Translations under genes and position numbers: made by a program
Assembly: GCF_001411555.2 (NCBI RefSeq)
Contig: NC_049916.1
Coordinates: forward strand, 3,658,001-3,722,000
From: Juglans regia
Taxonomy: Eukaryota > Streptophyta > Magnoliopsida > Fagales > Juglandaceae
DNA length: 64,000 nucleotides
Direction: 5' to 3'
The notes under the pieces: model-generated
Database searches by the model: none
The model's input: only the letters and a program-made list of their open reading frames with translations
What the model was told of the DNA's origin: nothing
In this document: piece by piece, positions 1 to 9,718 of the stretch
Layout of the letters: each line of letters starts with the position of its first letter
How positions within the stretch are numbered: position 1 is the first letter of the stretch

Positions 1-424
1 AAATAGACCAGAAAACAAAGATAGTATAGCTGTGTTTATGTCCTTGGAAAAGAAAAAGAAAGCTAAGTATTGTTCAATGTTGATGTTAAATAGACCAGAA
101 CTCAGTGGATGCAGGGGTTTTAATTGATCTTAAGGTTATCGTCTATAGGGATTTAGGACTTACTCAACTGCTCCTCATGGAACTATGGAGTTTGTGAAAA
201 GGTATACTTTTGCAAGTCTTCTGTTTGTTTTTTACTTCTTGAAGGCTTAATTCTCTTAACTCTTTCAGTGGTGGTGGTTTTTGGAACTGTTGTCTTATTC
301 TAACACCCTGAATTGTGATATAGTATAGCAAGGTGGTGAATAGGATCTCAAATTGCTTGGGAAGAAGTGAAAGCCCTTTATTAGCATGATTCCAAGGGGC
401 TCCAATTGAGCAACTGGTTGAAAC
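1..424. other. Unassigned AT-rich sequence
   Basis: No coding region, tRNA or clear repeat could be identified here on either strand. Short ORFs are uninformative and carry no recognisable motif. It could be intron of the PHD gene whose first exon lies at 9719-10955, if that gene continues leftward. Confidence 0.4.
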
Positions 425-500
425 TAGAAATCTTTTTTATAAGTAGGATAAGTTTTTATTGAAACAAGCAAAGAGGCATTGCCCAAGTGCACAGGCAGTG
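425..500 (-). mobile_element. LINE 3'-tail fragment
   Basis: On the minus strand this ends in the same tail seen on the larger LINEs of the window: a 'cctgtgcacttgggc' type motif, then an AATAAAA-like stretch, then the terminal 'ttataaaaaa'. Only the last ~75 bp of the element are present, as in a severely 5'-truncated insertion. The sequence beyond it (500-630) has a minus-strand ORF but matches nothing I recognise. Confidence 0.5.
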
Positions 501-629
501 GTTGAAACTTGATGTCTTTCAAATCCGGAAAAATCAAGAAGCAGCATAACCACAGCTGCTCGGGAAAGACTTTCGCCTCAGCCCAAGCATTTAACCACCT
601 TAAGATATGCATAAATTTTACAGAACTAA

Positions 630-986
630 TGGGTTCCAATCTTAAGATCTAATCTCTGGATGTCAGTAACACTTAATATCAAGGGCTGCTTCCTTCTTTA
701 GAAGATTCCAATGCATATATTCTTCTAGTTACATGTAAAACCTAAATGCTATAATGTGCAAGAGCAGCAGTTAGAGCAAACCACTTGCCCCATGTTAAAA
801 GGATTAAACTCTAGATTCTATTTTGTTCATATGCCCCATTTTCCAATCTCTTATCTTTGAATCTGACTCTATATAGAAGTAGGCCCCTCTGAGCTTTTTA
901 ATGAGATTACTTTGATCTTATTATGTATGTATGTGCAAGCATATTTTGGACTGTATAATACTGTTAGATCTTAAGATTGGAACCCA
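630..986. repeat. 23-bp perfect inverted repeat flanking ~311 bp
   Basis: The 23 bases at 630-652 are the exact reverse complement of 964-986; the core contains agatcttaagatt. The 311 bp between the arms have no recognisable coding content. The right arm runs directly into a SINE. Confidence 0.75.
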
Positions 987-997
987 CTTTGAACCCC

Positions 998-1222
998 TAT
1001 GGATTGGCTCAAGTGGTAAAGGTCTTGGTCTTGGTGGCATGCTCCCTCTAGGTCTAAAGTTTGAATCCTCTTGGGTGCAAACAATTTCTAAGGGCCATTA
1101 GACTGGGGGAACTTCCACTTGAATTACCCACGGTGCACTTGCGAGAAACTCCTTGCTGAGGGCCTATGTACCCCTGAGATTAGTAGGGACTTTGTTCTCA
1201 GGCACCCGGTGCTAATAAAAAA
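998..1222 (+). mobile_element. tRNA-derived SINE
   Basis: The head carries an RNA polymerase III box A (TGGCTCAAGTGG, 1005-1016) and box B (GTTTGAATCC, 1059-1068), spaced as in a tRNA. A tRNA-unrelated body follows, shared with other copies in the window ('gggccat', 'cacttg', 'gagattagt', 'cacccggtg'). It lacks a credible tRNA cloverleaf and is not a tRNA gene. Sister copies lie at 5264-5457, 6893-7077, 35795-35955 and, split, at 46283-47490. Confidence 0.8.
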
Positions 1223-1484
1223 ATATGGGGCAAAATCATATATATATATATGTATATATATTGCATGCTACAGTTCCCATCTAATACTAAGCACTGCAGA
1301 CTTGTAAGAAATCAGCACACACTTCCACCCATATTTGAAATATTGCATTGAACATGAGCAAATAATTGATCAATTTAACAAACAAAAAAATAAAAGGCCA
1401 ACATTCCATTTATAAAATGGCTCACACATCCTCGATGAAAACTTGCAATTATTTCACTTAGAATAGCAAGCCTACGAGAGTGAC

Positions 1485-2085
1485 TTATAATATAGAAGAT
1501 AAATTGCACCAAAATAAAATGGGTTCCGAACATGAATACGTGATGAGCTTGTAGACTATTCCAACAAGGCTAATAGGCCGCAAACCCTTGATTTCCACAT
1601 CCCCTGCTTTCTTGGGGATGAGGGCAATAAAGTGGCATTCAAACTTTAATAATCTCCTAGCACGACTAATAAAAGGCCAAAGAAAATCCATCTGGACCTT
1701 GAGCCTTTGTTGTCATTCCATTTCAATCAAACTCTCATTCCAACCACTCGGCCTCCTCCAAGCCTATAAAGTCAAAAGTAAGACCACCCCCTTTGGGCAT
1801 CCAACTCCATTGTTCGAAATAAAGGTGACTATTGAAACCTTCAATATGCTATCTAATCTCAGTAAGGTCAATAAGGACCAAACGATTGGCATCAAAGGTA
1901 TCAATGGTGTAATTTCTCTCATTCAAGTTGGCTACTCAATGGAACAATCTGGTGATTTTATCTCCATCGTGCAACCACAAAGACCTTGATTTCAATCTCC
2001 AACTCACCTCTTCCATTAGGGTGACCCTCTCCATTTCATTAATGATCTCACTCTTTCTTAACTCTTTCGCTACTAATTTCATCAA
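1485..2085 (-). pseudogene. LINE (L1-type) reverse transcriptase fragment
   Basis: Read leftward, the segment first gives the pre-RT linker (KELRKSE, EVSWRLKSRSLWLHDGD near 1936-2080). It then gives a frame-broken stretch, 'QGPDGFS', and the RT start with FIALIPKKAG and LRPISLVG (1485-1691). This order is diagnostic of plant L1-type LINE ORF2. There are stops and frame changes, and the catalytic palm is missing, so it is dead. Its 5' side is interrupted by a SINE remnant at 2092-2182. Confidence 0.8.
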
Positions 2086-2091
2086 TAAAAT

Positions 2092-2182
2092 TGGCTGGGG
2101 CCTGTGCACCATTGGGATTAATCGAGACATTGTTTTCAAACACTACAATAGATACTTGGTGTCAACAAAATATGGTGGATGA
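2092..2182 (+). mobile_element. SINE 3' fragment
   Basis: The series cctgtgcacc, gggattaatcgagac and acttggtgtca matches the 3' body of the SINE at 998-1222. It directly abuts LINE coding sequence of the opposite strand, which indicates insertion into that LINE. Confidence 0.55.
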
Positions 2183-2184
2183 TG

Positions 2185-2430
2185 AAGAAGTGCTTTTATT
2201 CTCATTCCAGAAGGAATAGAAGGGAGGGGATGGAAGAGCTTTGTTGATGCTCTTAGTGAACCTCTATTTTCGGTAGCGGAAATAGGGTGTCCTCTTTGCA
2301 TGTTGGTAGGGGGTACGCTCAAGCCACCCCTGGATCAATGGGACATTTATCAGTGCAGGGGAGGTCGTATAAGGAGGCTTTGGTAAGTTTGAAAACGATC
2401 TCAATGTCTCATACACAGAGCCAAGAGTGG
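2185..2430 (+). pseudogene. LINE ORF1-like remnant
   Basis: The plus-strand translation contains IPEGIEGRGWKSFVDAL and a following Ser/Gly-rich stretch. This resembles the 'lPEG..g.GW..f...L' region of plant LINE ORF1 proteins (DUF4283-like RNA-binding proteins). It is short and degraded. The assignment rests on one motif. Confidence 0.5.
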
Positions 2431-3355
2431 TATATCCGATTGGAGAGAATGTTCCAGTGGTAACAAGTCAGGGGTGTAGAAAAAATTGGACTGGACCAAT
2501 GCCCAACTTGACCAACTCAGGCTTCGCAGGCCAAAAACCAAGATCCTTATGAAATAGGTTTACGCTCGGTTCTCCTCACCATGCATCGATGGTTACCATT
2601 CCTCTTCCTAGGGCGTCACATATTTGTTCGTCGGTGGTAGTCGGTCCCCTCATCGGCGTCCCTCCGATGATAGTACCACCAAAAAGTGAGAATAAGGGCG
2701 TTTTATGAAACGGGTTCAGCTCCGGGTTCTCTCCTCAAGAAGACAATTGCTCTGCCCCCCACTGAGATGTCATAGACTTGTTGGCCGGTTGTCAATGTTT
2801 TCTCTACCGCCGCCTCTCCAATGGTAGTATCACCAATGAGCAAGAATGTGCGTGTCTATGAAATTGGTTCAGACTCGGTTTGTATCCTTTCCACTTCGAG
2901 GACTGCATTGCCCCCTTTAGGGTTTATAAATAGGGGTAATACCCACCTTATACGGGTGGGTAGCAACCCTCTTCTCCCCCTGCCTGGGCGGGGAGCACTT
3001 TTTGGCAACTAAACCCCAACCCCGCATCAACCACGTCCAGCCCGCATCCGTCAATAGACAGGAAAATTTGCTAAGTGTCTTGTCTTCCATAAAAGAGATC
3101 AGTGATCAAACTTAACAATAGCTAGAGGCCCATAACTGTAAGATACTATTACTGTACCTTTGCCTCAAGTAGAAAAAAATCTAGCAATTTATTAAGGTTG
3201 GATTTGGAACCATTAGTAAAAAGAAGCACGTAATCAATCTTTCCTTCAAAAAATAGTTTTAATTAATTAACCATGGCTAACTGGCAACCCTTCAATAAGT
3301 GGAATCACTTATAAAGTTAGCTAGCTCAATCTACAATAGTACTCAAATCTAATGA
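2431..3355. other. Unassigned sequence with a possible GC-rich hAT-like end
   Basis: No coherent gene was found. A short TATAAATAGGGG-containing stretch near 2925-3060 is followed by 'acccacc' and 'gggtggg' blocks and GC-rich motifs, reminiscent of the GC-rich ends of the hAT element at 7876-8442. No matching second end or target duplication was found. Confidence 0.35.
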
Positions 3356-3358
3356 AAA

Positions 3359-3538
3359 TTGGGGGACATATGGAGTGGGATCATGGAAAAATATCCGGAA
3401 ACGTTGGGTGTCCTTCTCTAGACACACAAAACTGAGGATGGGAGATGATAACAAAATTAGTTTTTGGCATGATGTTTGTATTGGAGATACAGCTCTTAAG
3501 GATGCTTATCTTTCTATTTTCATAATTGCACGGGAATA
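3359..3538 (+). pseudogene. LINE 3' ORF2 fragment
   Basis: The plus-strand frame reads YGVGSWKNIRKRWVSFSRHT, then KLRMGDDNKISFWHDVC. This is the 'G.G.kIrFW.D.W.G' region between RT and the C-terminal zinc-binding domain (zf-RVT) of plant LINEs. It is a fragment only, ending at a TAG. Confidence 0.75.
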
Positions 3539-4012
3539 GGCTGCTTTGCTGTTAAATATATATACATATATATATAATTGATGGGGATAAAAACTTGTTT
3601 CAATCAAAAAATAGATTCAGATGAAAATGTTTTCTAGTAGAACTTTTGATTTTCCAATGTTTGGTTGGCACCATGAACATGATGCAGAAAAGAATTTTCA
3701 GTGTTTGGTTGCATTGAAAATCATGGCAGATATTTTCTGATTTTCATATATTATAATTTTGATTTATCGTATTAATATACTTTTGAAATATAGAAAATAA
3801 AATAAAAAATAAAAATTAAGATCATTCACACTCACAAATTTTTGCCATAATTAATAACCCCATAAAGTATTGCATTTTTTACAGATACAATAATCCATTA
3901 AGTTTTGCATCTATCACTGTTAACGTAAAATACGTACCCAATCATAAACCACCACATGTTAATTCATTTATTTTTAAATAATTTAATTGAATATTTCTTG
4001 AGAAATAAGACA
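3539..4012. other. AT-rich intergenic sequence
   Basis: Strongly AT-rich with a (TA)n run near 3555-3575. A pair of 'tgtttggttg' motifs at 3660-3715 hints at a degraded MITE, but no terminal repeats could be paired. No gene seen. Confidence 0.35.
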
Positions 4013-4130
4013 TTTTTTTTTATAAGTAAGAAATTTATTAAAAAATCACGTAATTTAGCATAGCCCAAGTACACAGGAAGTATACATGAGAAAACACCTA
4101 ATTACAAACTAAAGCAGAAAAACAGCACGA
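4013..4130 (-). mobile_element. LINE 3'-tail fragment
   Basis: The minus-strand end 'cctgtgtacttgggctatgct', then an 'aataaa' stretch and terminal 'cttacttataaaaaaaa', is the LINE tail seen also at 6360-6415 and 9420-9486. Only ~120 bp of the 3' end is present, directly downstream of a second LINE. Confidence 0.65.
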
Positions 4131-4137
4131 AAGTCAT

Positions 4138-5230
4138 TGGAACATTTTATTGATATGAATGAAGTAGGCCAAGCTCATGTACACAGGAAGTATTCAAAAG
4201 AACACTTAAATACATTTTAGGAGCCAAAAAGAATAGAAAAGAAAATCATGAACACTAGTTATGTTAAGCAAAATGGCTGAAAACCATAGCAATAAAGTGT
4301 ATACAAAAATTTTCTAAAGTTCCTCCATTGTACGCTCCTCATCATTTCCATCCAAATACACCACATAATGCACAAAGGAATCATCCTCCACACTGCCGCC
4401 ACTTGGGAACAGCCTTGAATCTCCTTCCAACAAGCTACTAAGTCCACCACCCTTAACGGCATAACCCAAGCCATACCAATTCTTCGATCTAAAGATCTCA
4501 TCCCACAACACTCTTGTCACCTCACAATGCAGTAATAAGTGATTCACTGATTCTCCATTCGTCTTGCACAAATAACACCAATCCATAACAAGGAGATCCC
4601 ACTTCCTCAAATTGTCTGTGGGAAAATATTCCCAAGAGATGCGGTCTATACGAAAAAAGCTACGTTGGAAGGCACACGGGACCTCCAAATACCCTTCCAC
4701 AGGAAAGGAACATTTTTTTTTTAGACAACATCTTGTAGTACAATCTCACTATAAACCGCTTGCTCCCGTTGGGCCTCAATTGCATCCTATCCCTCTGTGC
4801 CGTTAGACCTCCCGCGGAATATATCAAACTGAAAAATTCTGAAACAGTATCCATTTCCCAATCATGAATATCCCTATTAAATTGAACATCCCAATGGTGA
4901 TAATCGTGGGAAAATGGCACCAGATCTGACATAGAAGCATCTCTATTGACAGCAATGCGATAAAGAGCTGGAAAAGCCCTACAAGAGAGCGCGATCTCCA
5001 CACCAAACGTCGTGCCAAAATCTTCAAACCCCTCCTAATAAATTTCCATAAGCCCACACCATACCCTCCCCTCACTTCATTAGAACACCAAGCCCCCCAA
5101 GTGCTTTCGTGTCTATGATCAATAACCTCCTTCCAAAGTGAATTCCCCTCCAAGGGGTACCTCAATAATCATTTCCCCAATAGGACTTTATTGAATGTCC
5201 TCAATCCACACATTGAGAAGTAAGAAAAAT
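4138..5230 (-). pseudogene. 5'-truncated LINE, ORF2 C-terminus
   Basis: Minus-strand pieces in several frames give, in order: STWGAWCSNEVRGGYGVGLW (about 5165-5030), a middle region with AVNRDASMSDLVPFSHDYHH (5001-4860), the zf-RVT region with [20 protein letters not shown] (4600-4510) and a C-terminal WRMIPLCIMWCIW. Cys/His residues of the zinc-binding domain are intact, but at least two frameshifts break the ORF. This is a typical 5'-truncated L1-type insertion. Confidence 0.85.
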
Positions 5231-5263
5231 ATTTTGGAGTAAAAAACAAATTTTATATTTTTT

Positions 5264-5457
5264 TTTATTAACCGGGGGTGCACATGCCCTCAGCAGAGTT
5301 TCCCACAAGTACACATCAGGTGATTCAAGGAGAAAATTCTCCAATCTGATGGCCCCTAGAGATTGTTTGCACTCAAGGAAATTTGAACCTTAGACCTGAG
5401 GGGATACCCTCAAGCCCAAGGCCTTTACCACTTGAGCCAACCCCTAGGGGTTAACCA
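5264..5457 (-). mobile_element. tRNA-derived SINE
   Basis: The reverse complement begins 'cccctaggggttggctcaag' with box A GGCTCAAGTGG, followed by box B GGTTCAAAT. The body and 3' end ('ggcatgtgcacccc') match the family at 998-1222. It sits between two oppositely oriented LINE fragments. Confidence 0.8.
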
Positions 5458-5504
5458 AATTTTATATTTTTTAAAATGTATTTAATAATAGGTGGCTGAT
5501 TTGA

Positions 5505-6208
5505 GGGAAATTACTAATGGCTCACAACAGTGGAATGTCAGTTTCATTAGGGAGGCACATGATTGGGAGGCCGGTGCCTTTACTGAATTTTTTTAAATTG
5601 CTATACATCTTTGGAACTGGTGATACAATGGTGGATAAGTTTGTTTGGACTCCATCTGGTCAAGGAAACTTTTTTGTACACTCTTTCTATGAGCTCCTTA
5701 CTACTCAAGCTAGTAATCACTATCCTTGGAAGACCATTTGGAGGAGTCAAGCTCCTCTTAAGGCTGCATTTTTTGTTTGGACTGCATCCTTAGGGAAGAT
5801 CCTAACAGTTGACAACCTATAGAATCGTGGGTTTATCGTTATTGACTAGCATTGGATGTGTAAAGATAGTGGTGATACAGTGGATCATTTACTTCTATAT
5901 TGTGAGTTTGCTAGGGCCTCGTGGAATTACTTTTTCAGCAAAGTGGGATTAGCATGGGTGATTAGTTGGAGAGGGATTAAGGGGATACCCCAATTTGCAG
6001 CTATGTGGAAGATAGCTCCTATTCGTCTACTTTGTTGCATTTGGAGGAAAATGAATGACCAAAATTTTGAGGATCGGGAGCGCTCTTTGGAAGAATTTAA
6101 GAGCTTTTTCTCGAAGACCTTATTTATGTAGGCCGTTATTATAGATTTAATGGTCTCAACTTTCATGATTTCCTCGTATCCGTTTCTAGATCTTAACTAG
6201 GTGTAATC
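5505..6208 (+). pseudogene. 5'-truncated LINE, zf-RVT domain
   Basis: The plus-strand reading WNVSFIREAHDWE, then SFYELLTT, WKTIWRSQAPLKAAFFVWTA, then WMCKDSGDTVDHLLLYCEFA matches the C-terminal region of plant L1-type LINEs. A TAG at ~5821 and a second near 5848 interrupt it. The 3' tail contains 'acttgtatacttctt' and is split by a SINE, resuming at 6342-6415 with the usual 'ttacttatcaaaaaa' end. Confidence 0.85.
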
Positions 6209-6228
6209 ACTTGTATACTTCTTATGTA

Positions 6229-6341
6229 GTTCGAGTCCCCTTAGGGCCACTGGAGGTTTACCTGGTCGTTCAGGGCCCCATGGGATTAGTCGAGATGTGC
6301 GCAAGCTGGCCTGGACACTCACGATTATATAAAAAAAAAAA
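6229..6341 (+). mobile_element. 5'-truncated SINE inserted in LINE tail
   Basis: This starts inside box B (GTTCGAGTCC) and continues 'gggccactggaggttta', 'gggccccatgggattag', 'gcgcaagctggcctggacac', ending in an A-run. It is flanked by a 20-bp near-perfect target duplication, 6209-6228 and 6342-6361 (one mismatch). The duplicated target is the LINE tail itself, so the SINE arrived after the LINE. Confidence 0.85.
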
Positions 6342-6429
6342 ACTTGTATACTTCTTGTGTACTTGGACTATGCTATTTCAATATCAATAAAATATCTTCT
6401 TACTTATCAAAAAAACAAAAGCTCTTCCA

Positions 6430-6790
6430 CTACTAATAGAAGACGTTTCTTCTAATAACACATCAATGCCTGGAACTCATTTGAAAGGAGATGTTTCTTT
6501 TTCTAAACATGACCAAAAACCTCTTCGTTCCATAACTTTTAAGGCTTTCTTTAAGTCCTTTTGCTTGTTGGCCAAAACAAAGCTTGGGGACCCTTTGAAA
6601 CTGTAGGGTGACCAACAATATTTCACCTTGTCCACAAAACCATCAGCCTTTAACCACTTATTTTCAAACTTGAAATAGGGTTTAGCCCCTAATAGTCCCC
6701 GCAATCTAGTAGTATAGGAAAAAGATCTAAACAACGTCAAGCCAACCATGAACTTTCCAATTTGAAGAAATAACTATTTTTGTCTAGTCT
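6430..6790 (-). pseudogene. LINE pre-RT linker fragment
   Basis: Minus-strand translation gives KPYFKFENKWLKADGFVDKV, then YSFKGSPSFVLANKQKDLKKAL. This is the conserved 'F.FEnmWl...gF...v..WW.s....G.ps..l..KlK.LK..L' linker between endonuclease and RT in plant LINEs. It is open over 90 codons but isolated from other LINE domains. Confidence 0.8.
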
Positions 6791-6892
6791 AGACCATGCA
6801 CATATGCCAAAACTATCTAAGAATTACTCGAATGTGAGACTTACTTTCTTTCATTGGCACCAAGTGTCTGATAACAGCGTCCCGACTAACAC

Positions 6893-7077
6893 AAGGGTGC
6901 ACAGGCCTTAGGCAAAGAGTTTCAAGCAAGTGCACCTCAGGTAATTCAAGGAAAAAATCTCTCAGTCCGATGGCCCCTAGAGATTATTTGCACCCAAGAA
7001 GATTCAAACCTTAGACCTTGGGGGAAGCATTCCACCAAGGCCTTTAACACTTGAGCCAACCCTTGGGGGTTAACTAC
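6893..7077 (-). mobile_element. tRNA-derived SINE
   Basis: The reverse complement reads 'cccaagggttggctcaagtg' at its head with box A, then a box B-like GGTTTGAATC, and the shared body ('gggccatcgg', 'gaattacctgaggtgcactt'). Same family as 5264-5457. Confidence 0.8.
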
Positions 7078-7334
7078 TGATTTGGTGCTTAAACAACAAT
7101 AAAGTTGGAATGGAAGTATTGATTGAAAATCCAAGCATAAGCAATTGGAGCACATGGACGAGTAAGGAGTAAAACAGTGAGATGAAAATCATGCCCGAGT
7201 AGATTGCGTTATTGACGCTGGGCCAGCAACCAAAAAAGGTAAAGGAACTACCTAGTTTACTCCAGAATTGATAAATATAATGGTCATAATTAATTTTTTT
7301 AGACTTTTTTGGCACATTTGGTAGTGTCTTCTGA

Positions 7335-7415
7335 TGATAGTTTTTTTTTTTATCGGTACACAAAATTTTATTGAGAACAAGAATAGGCAAGAGCCCAAGT
7401 ACACGATAAAAATCG
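7335..7415 (-). mobile_element. LINE 3'-tail fragment
   Basis: The reverse complement ends with 'gtacttgggctcttgcc', 'caataaaattttgtgtacc' and a terminal A-run after 'gataaaaaaa'. This is a short LINE 3' end with no recognisable coding part attached. Confidence 0.55.
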
Positions 7416-7867
7416 TTTTAAAAATTGTTACCATATAACAAGAGTAAGGCTTACATGATATTTTGAATGCTTTTGTTTTTCCTTAACTCGAAGCATTATT
7501 TTCTACATTCTCTGAAAAACCTTTTAGAAAGCACCATTAGCAGCACATTTTGCACTATTTTCCATTAAACAAAGCTGTAACAGCACCATATGGCATATTG
7601 ACATTGTTTTCAATTATTAATTAAGCCTCTGGTAGTTCCTTTCAGAACCCCCTAGTGTTTGCATGGTCCATAACCCAAGGAGAGGTTTCCATTTGCTTTT
7701 CTCTAAGGAACACAAGACTCCATGAGAAATGAAAGCACATTGACAACTACCCCTACCCCCCCCCCCCAACTCCATTATCTACCGTTTGACTTAAACTCAA
7801 TTTCATCAATAATACGAATACGTCATTAGACACAGAAAAGCTGTCTATGTGCTACATAGCAGGAGAG
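7416..7867. other. Unassigned sequence
   Basis: Nothing recognisable beyond a poly-C tract at about 7757-7769. No ORF of interest on either strand. Confidence 0.35.
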
Positions 7868-7875
7868 GAAGAGAC

Positions 7876-8442
7876 TAGGGGTGCTACCCGCCCCCTACGG
7901 GGCGGGGGGTGGGGTTTTCACCCCCGTCCCCCAAGATGCGGGGTGCGGAGCGGATTCCCAATCCTCCCCACCTCCATCTACTTAAAAAAAACACTACATT
8001 TTATTTGGTTTAAAAATTATTTCTAAGTCTAAAAATCATTAAAAATACATTTTTAGACCAAAATTATAAATTTAAATTTTTTAAATATAACTATAATTTA
8101 AAAACTATATAATTTTTAAATTTGCTAGTGTATATTTTGTGTAAATTGTAGTCTATTAGCTATTAAAATATTTAGTTTTTAAATTTGCCAATGCATATTT
8201 TGTGAACAAGTTTTAACAAATTGTAATATATATTTATATATACACAATTTTTAAAATATAAATATATATTTATGTTTTTATATAATATATATATATATAT
8301 AAATGTAGGCGGGGGCGGGGGAAATGCGGGGTGGGGTTGGGCCCTCCCCGCCACCCTCCCACGCTAGGGGCCCTAGATGTGGGGCGGGGAGCGGGTTTGC
8401 CCACCTCGCCATGCGGAGGCGGGGCGAACGGGGGCACCCCTA
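7876..8442. mobile_element. Non-autonomous hAT element, GC-rich ends
   Basis: The ends are TAGGGGTGCTACCCGCCCC and, on the other strand, TAGGGGTGCCCCCGTTCGCC, a clear terminal inverted repeat. The flanks carry an 8-bp target duplication with one mismatch (gaagagac 7868-7875, caagagac 8443-8450). The 567-bp element has GCGGGG-rich subterminal regions around a very AT-rich core and no transposase. TIR type and 8-bp duplication place it in the hAT superfamily. Confidence 0.85.
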
Positions 8443-8450
8443 CAAGAGAC

Positions 8451-8633
8451 AGCAGCTTGTTAATGAAAAAAGTTAATTAACTCCAAAAAAAAAAAAAAAA
8501 AAACCTTTGCATTTTGCTATAGCATAGTCAGTAAAATCAAGCACGCAGGACTATATAGCCAAAAACACATGAGAAGTGGGGTCGTTATTTCCTTTCTTTT
8601 ACATAAATTGTGCATCACCTACATGTATCATTT
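8451..8633. other. Short unassigned spacer
   Basis: Contains an A-run of about 20 at 8484-8503 and no recognisable feature. Confidence 0.3.
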
Positions 8634-9500
8634 AGAACATAGAGCATAAAGATCAAGACGCTGCAGGGGCTGATTCCTTTTTAAAATAATATCTTCAGTG
8701 GAATGTCAATTTTATTAGAGTTGTGCATGATTGGGAAGTGAATGTAGTCTCTGATTTTTTTGAAAGATAATATGATATGAAGATTGTTCTAGGAAGGGAG
8801 GATAGCCTGCGGTGGATTCATGCTGGAAATTCCAGATTTTCGGTTAGCTCCTTTTATAAGGCATTAACCTGTCATTGTGTCAATAAATACCACTGGAAAT
8901 GCATTTGGAGATCTAAGGTACCTAGTAAGGTGGCATTTTTCTGCTGGTTGGTGTCTCTTGGAAACCTTTTGACCACGGATAATTTGAGAAAATGTGGTTT
9001 ATTTGTCACGGATTGGTGCTTCATGTGCAGGAAAGATGGTGAATATGTTGACCATTTATTTATTGAATGTGAGGTGGCTAAGACTTTACGGGATGAAATT
9101 TTTGGTAGGACGGGTATTGCTTGGGTAATGCCTAAGCAAGTGGTGGATCTTTTTGCATGTTGGCAAGGTTTTAAGGGGAGACATAGTATTGTTGCCATAT
9201 GTAAGATGATCCCTTTGTGTTTGATGTGGTGCTTATGGTGGGAAAGGAATAGGCGGTGCTTTGAAGATAGAGAAAGCTTGATTGGTGAACTTAGAGGGTT
9301 TTCATTATTACTTTGTGTATTTGGGATAAGGCTCTTGTAATGAATGGAGATAATCTTCATGATTTCCTTTATCCTTTCGTAATTCCTAACTTGTATTTAC
9401 GTTCTCTCTTGTATACTGCCTATATACTTGGGATATGCCTATTTACTTGGCAATGAAATTCTCTTATTACTTATCAGATAAAAAAAAGAACATAGAACAT
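8634..9500 (+). mobile_element. 5'-truncated LINE with target duplication
   Basis: The insertion (8648-9486) is flanked by 14-bp direct repeats with one mismatch (AGAACATAGAGCAT 8634-8647; AGAACATAGAACAT 9487-9500). An ORF at 8777-9340 encodes the LINE C-terminus: [18 protein letters not shown], then the zinc-binding CFMCRKDGEYVDHLFIEC, then LMWCLWWERNRRCFEDRE. Tail and A-run are intact at 9420-9486. It lacks RT and endonuclease, so it is non-mobile. It lies in the putative first intron of the PHD gene. Confidence 0.9.
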
Positions 9501-9718
9501 GTGACCATCATTCTTCCGCTTGCCAAGAGACGTGATAAATTTCTAAGATCCACATATAGCAGCAGAATATAACACCATGTAACTTGTATAAGCCTAAATA
9601 TGACAAGAAACAGAAGTCTAACAGAGGCACAAGTAGGTCACATGTTCCAATTACTAGAGTGTTCTGCTGTGGGAATATAAAATAAAATGTTATGAAGGAA
9701 GCAAGCAACAGAACATAC

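Noticed and set aside
1005..1068. tRNA gene-like box A and box B
   Set aside because: The promoter boxes belong to a dispersed SINE family present in several copies; no cloverleaf can be folded, so it is not a functional tRNA gene.
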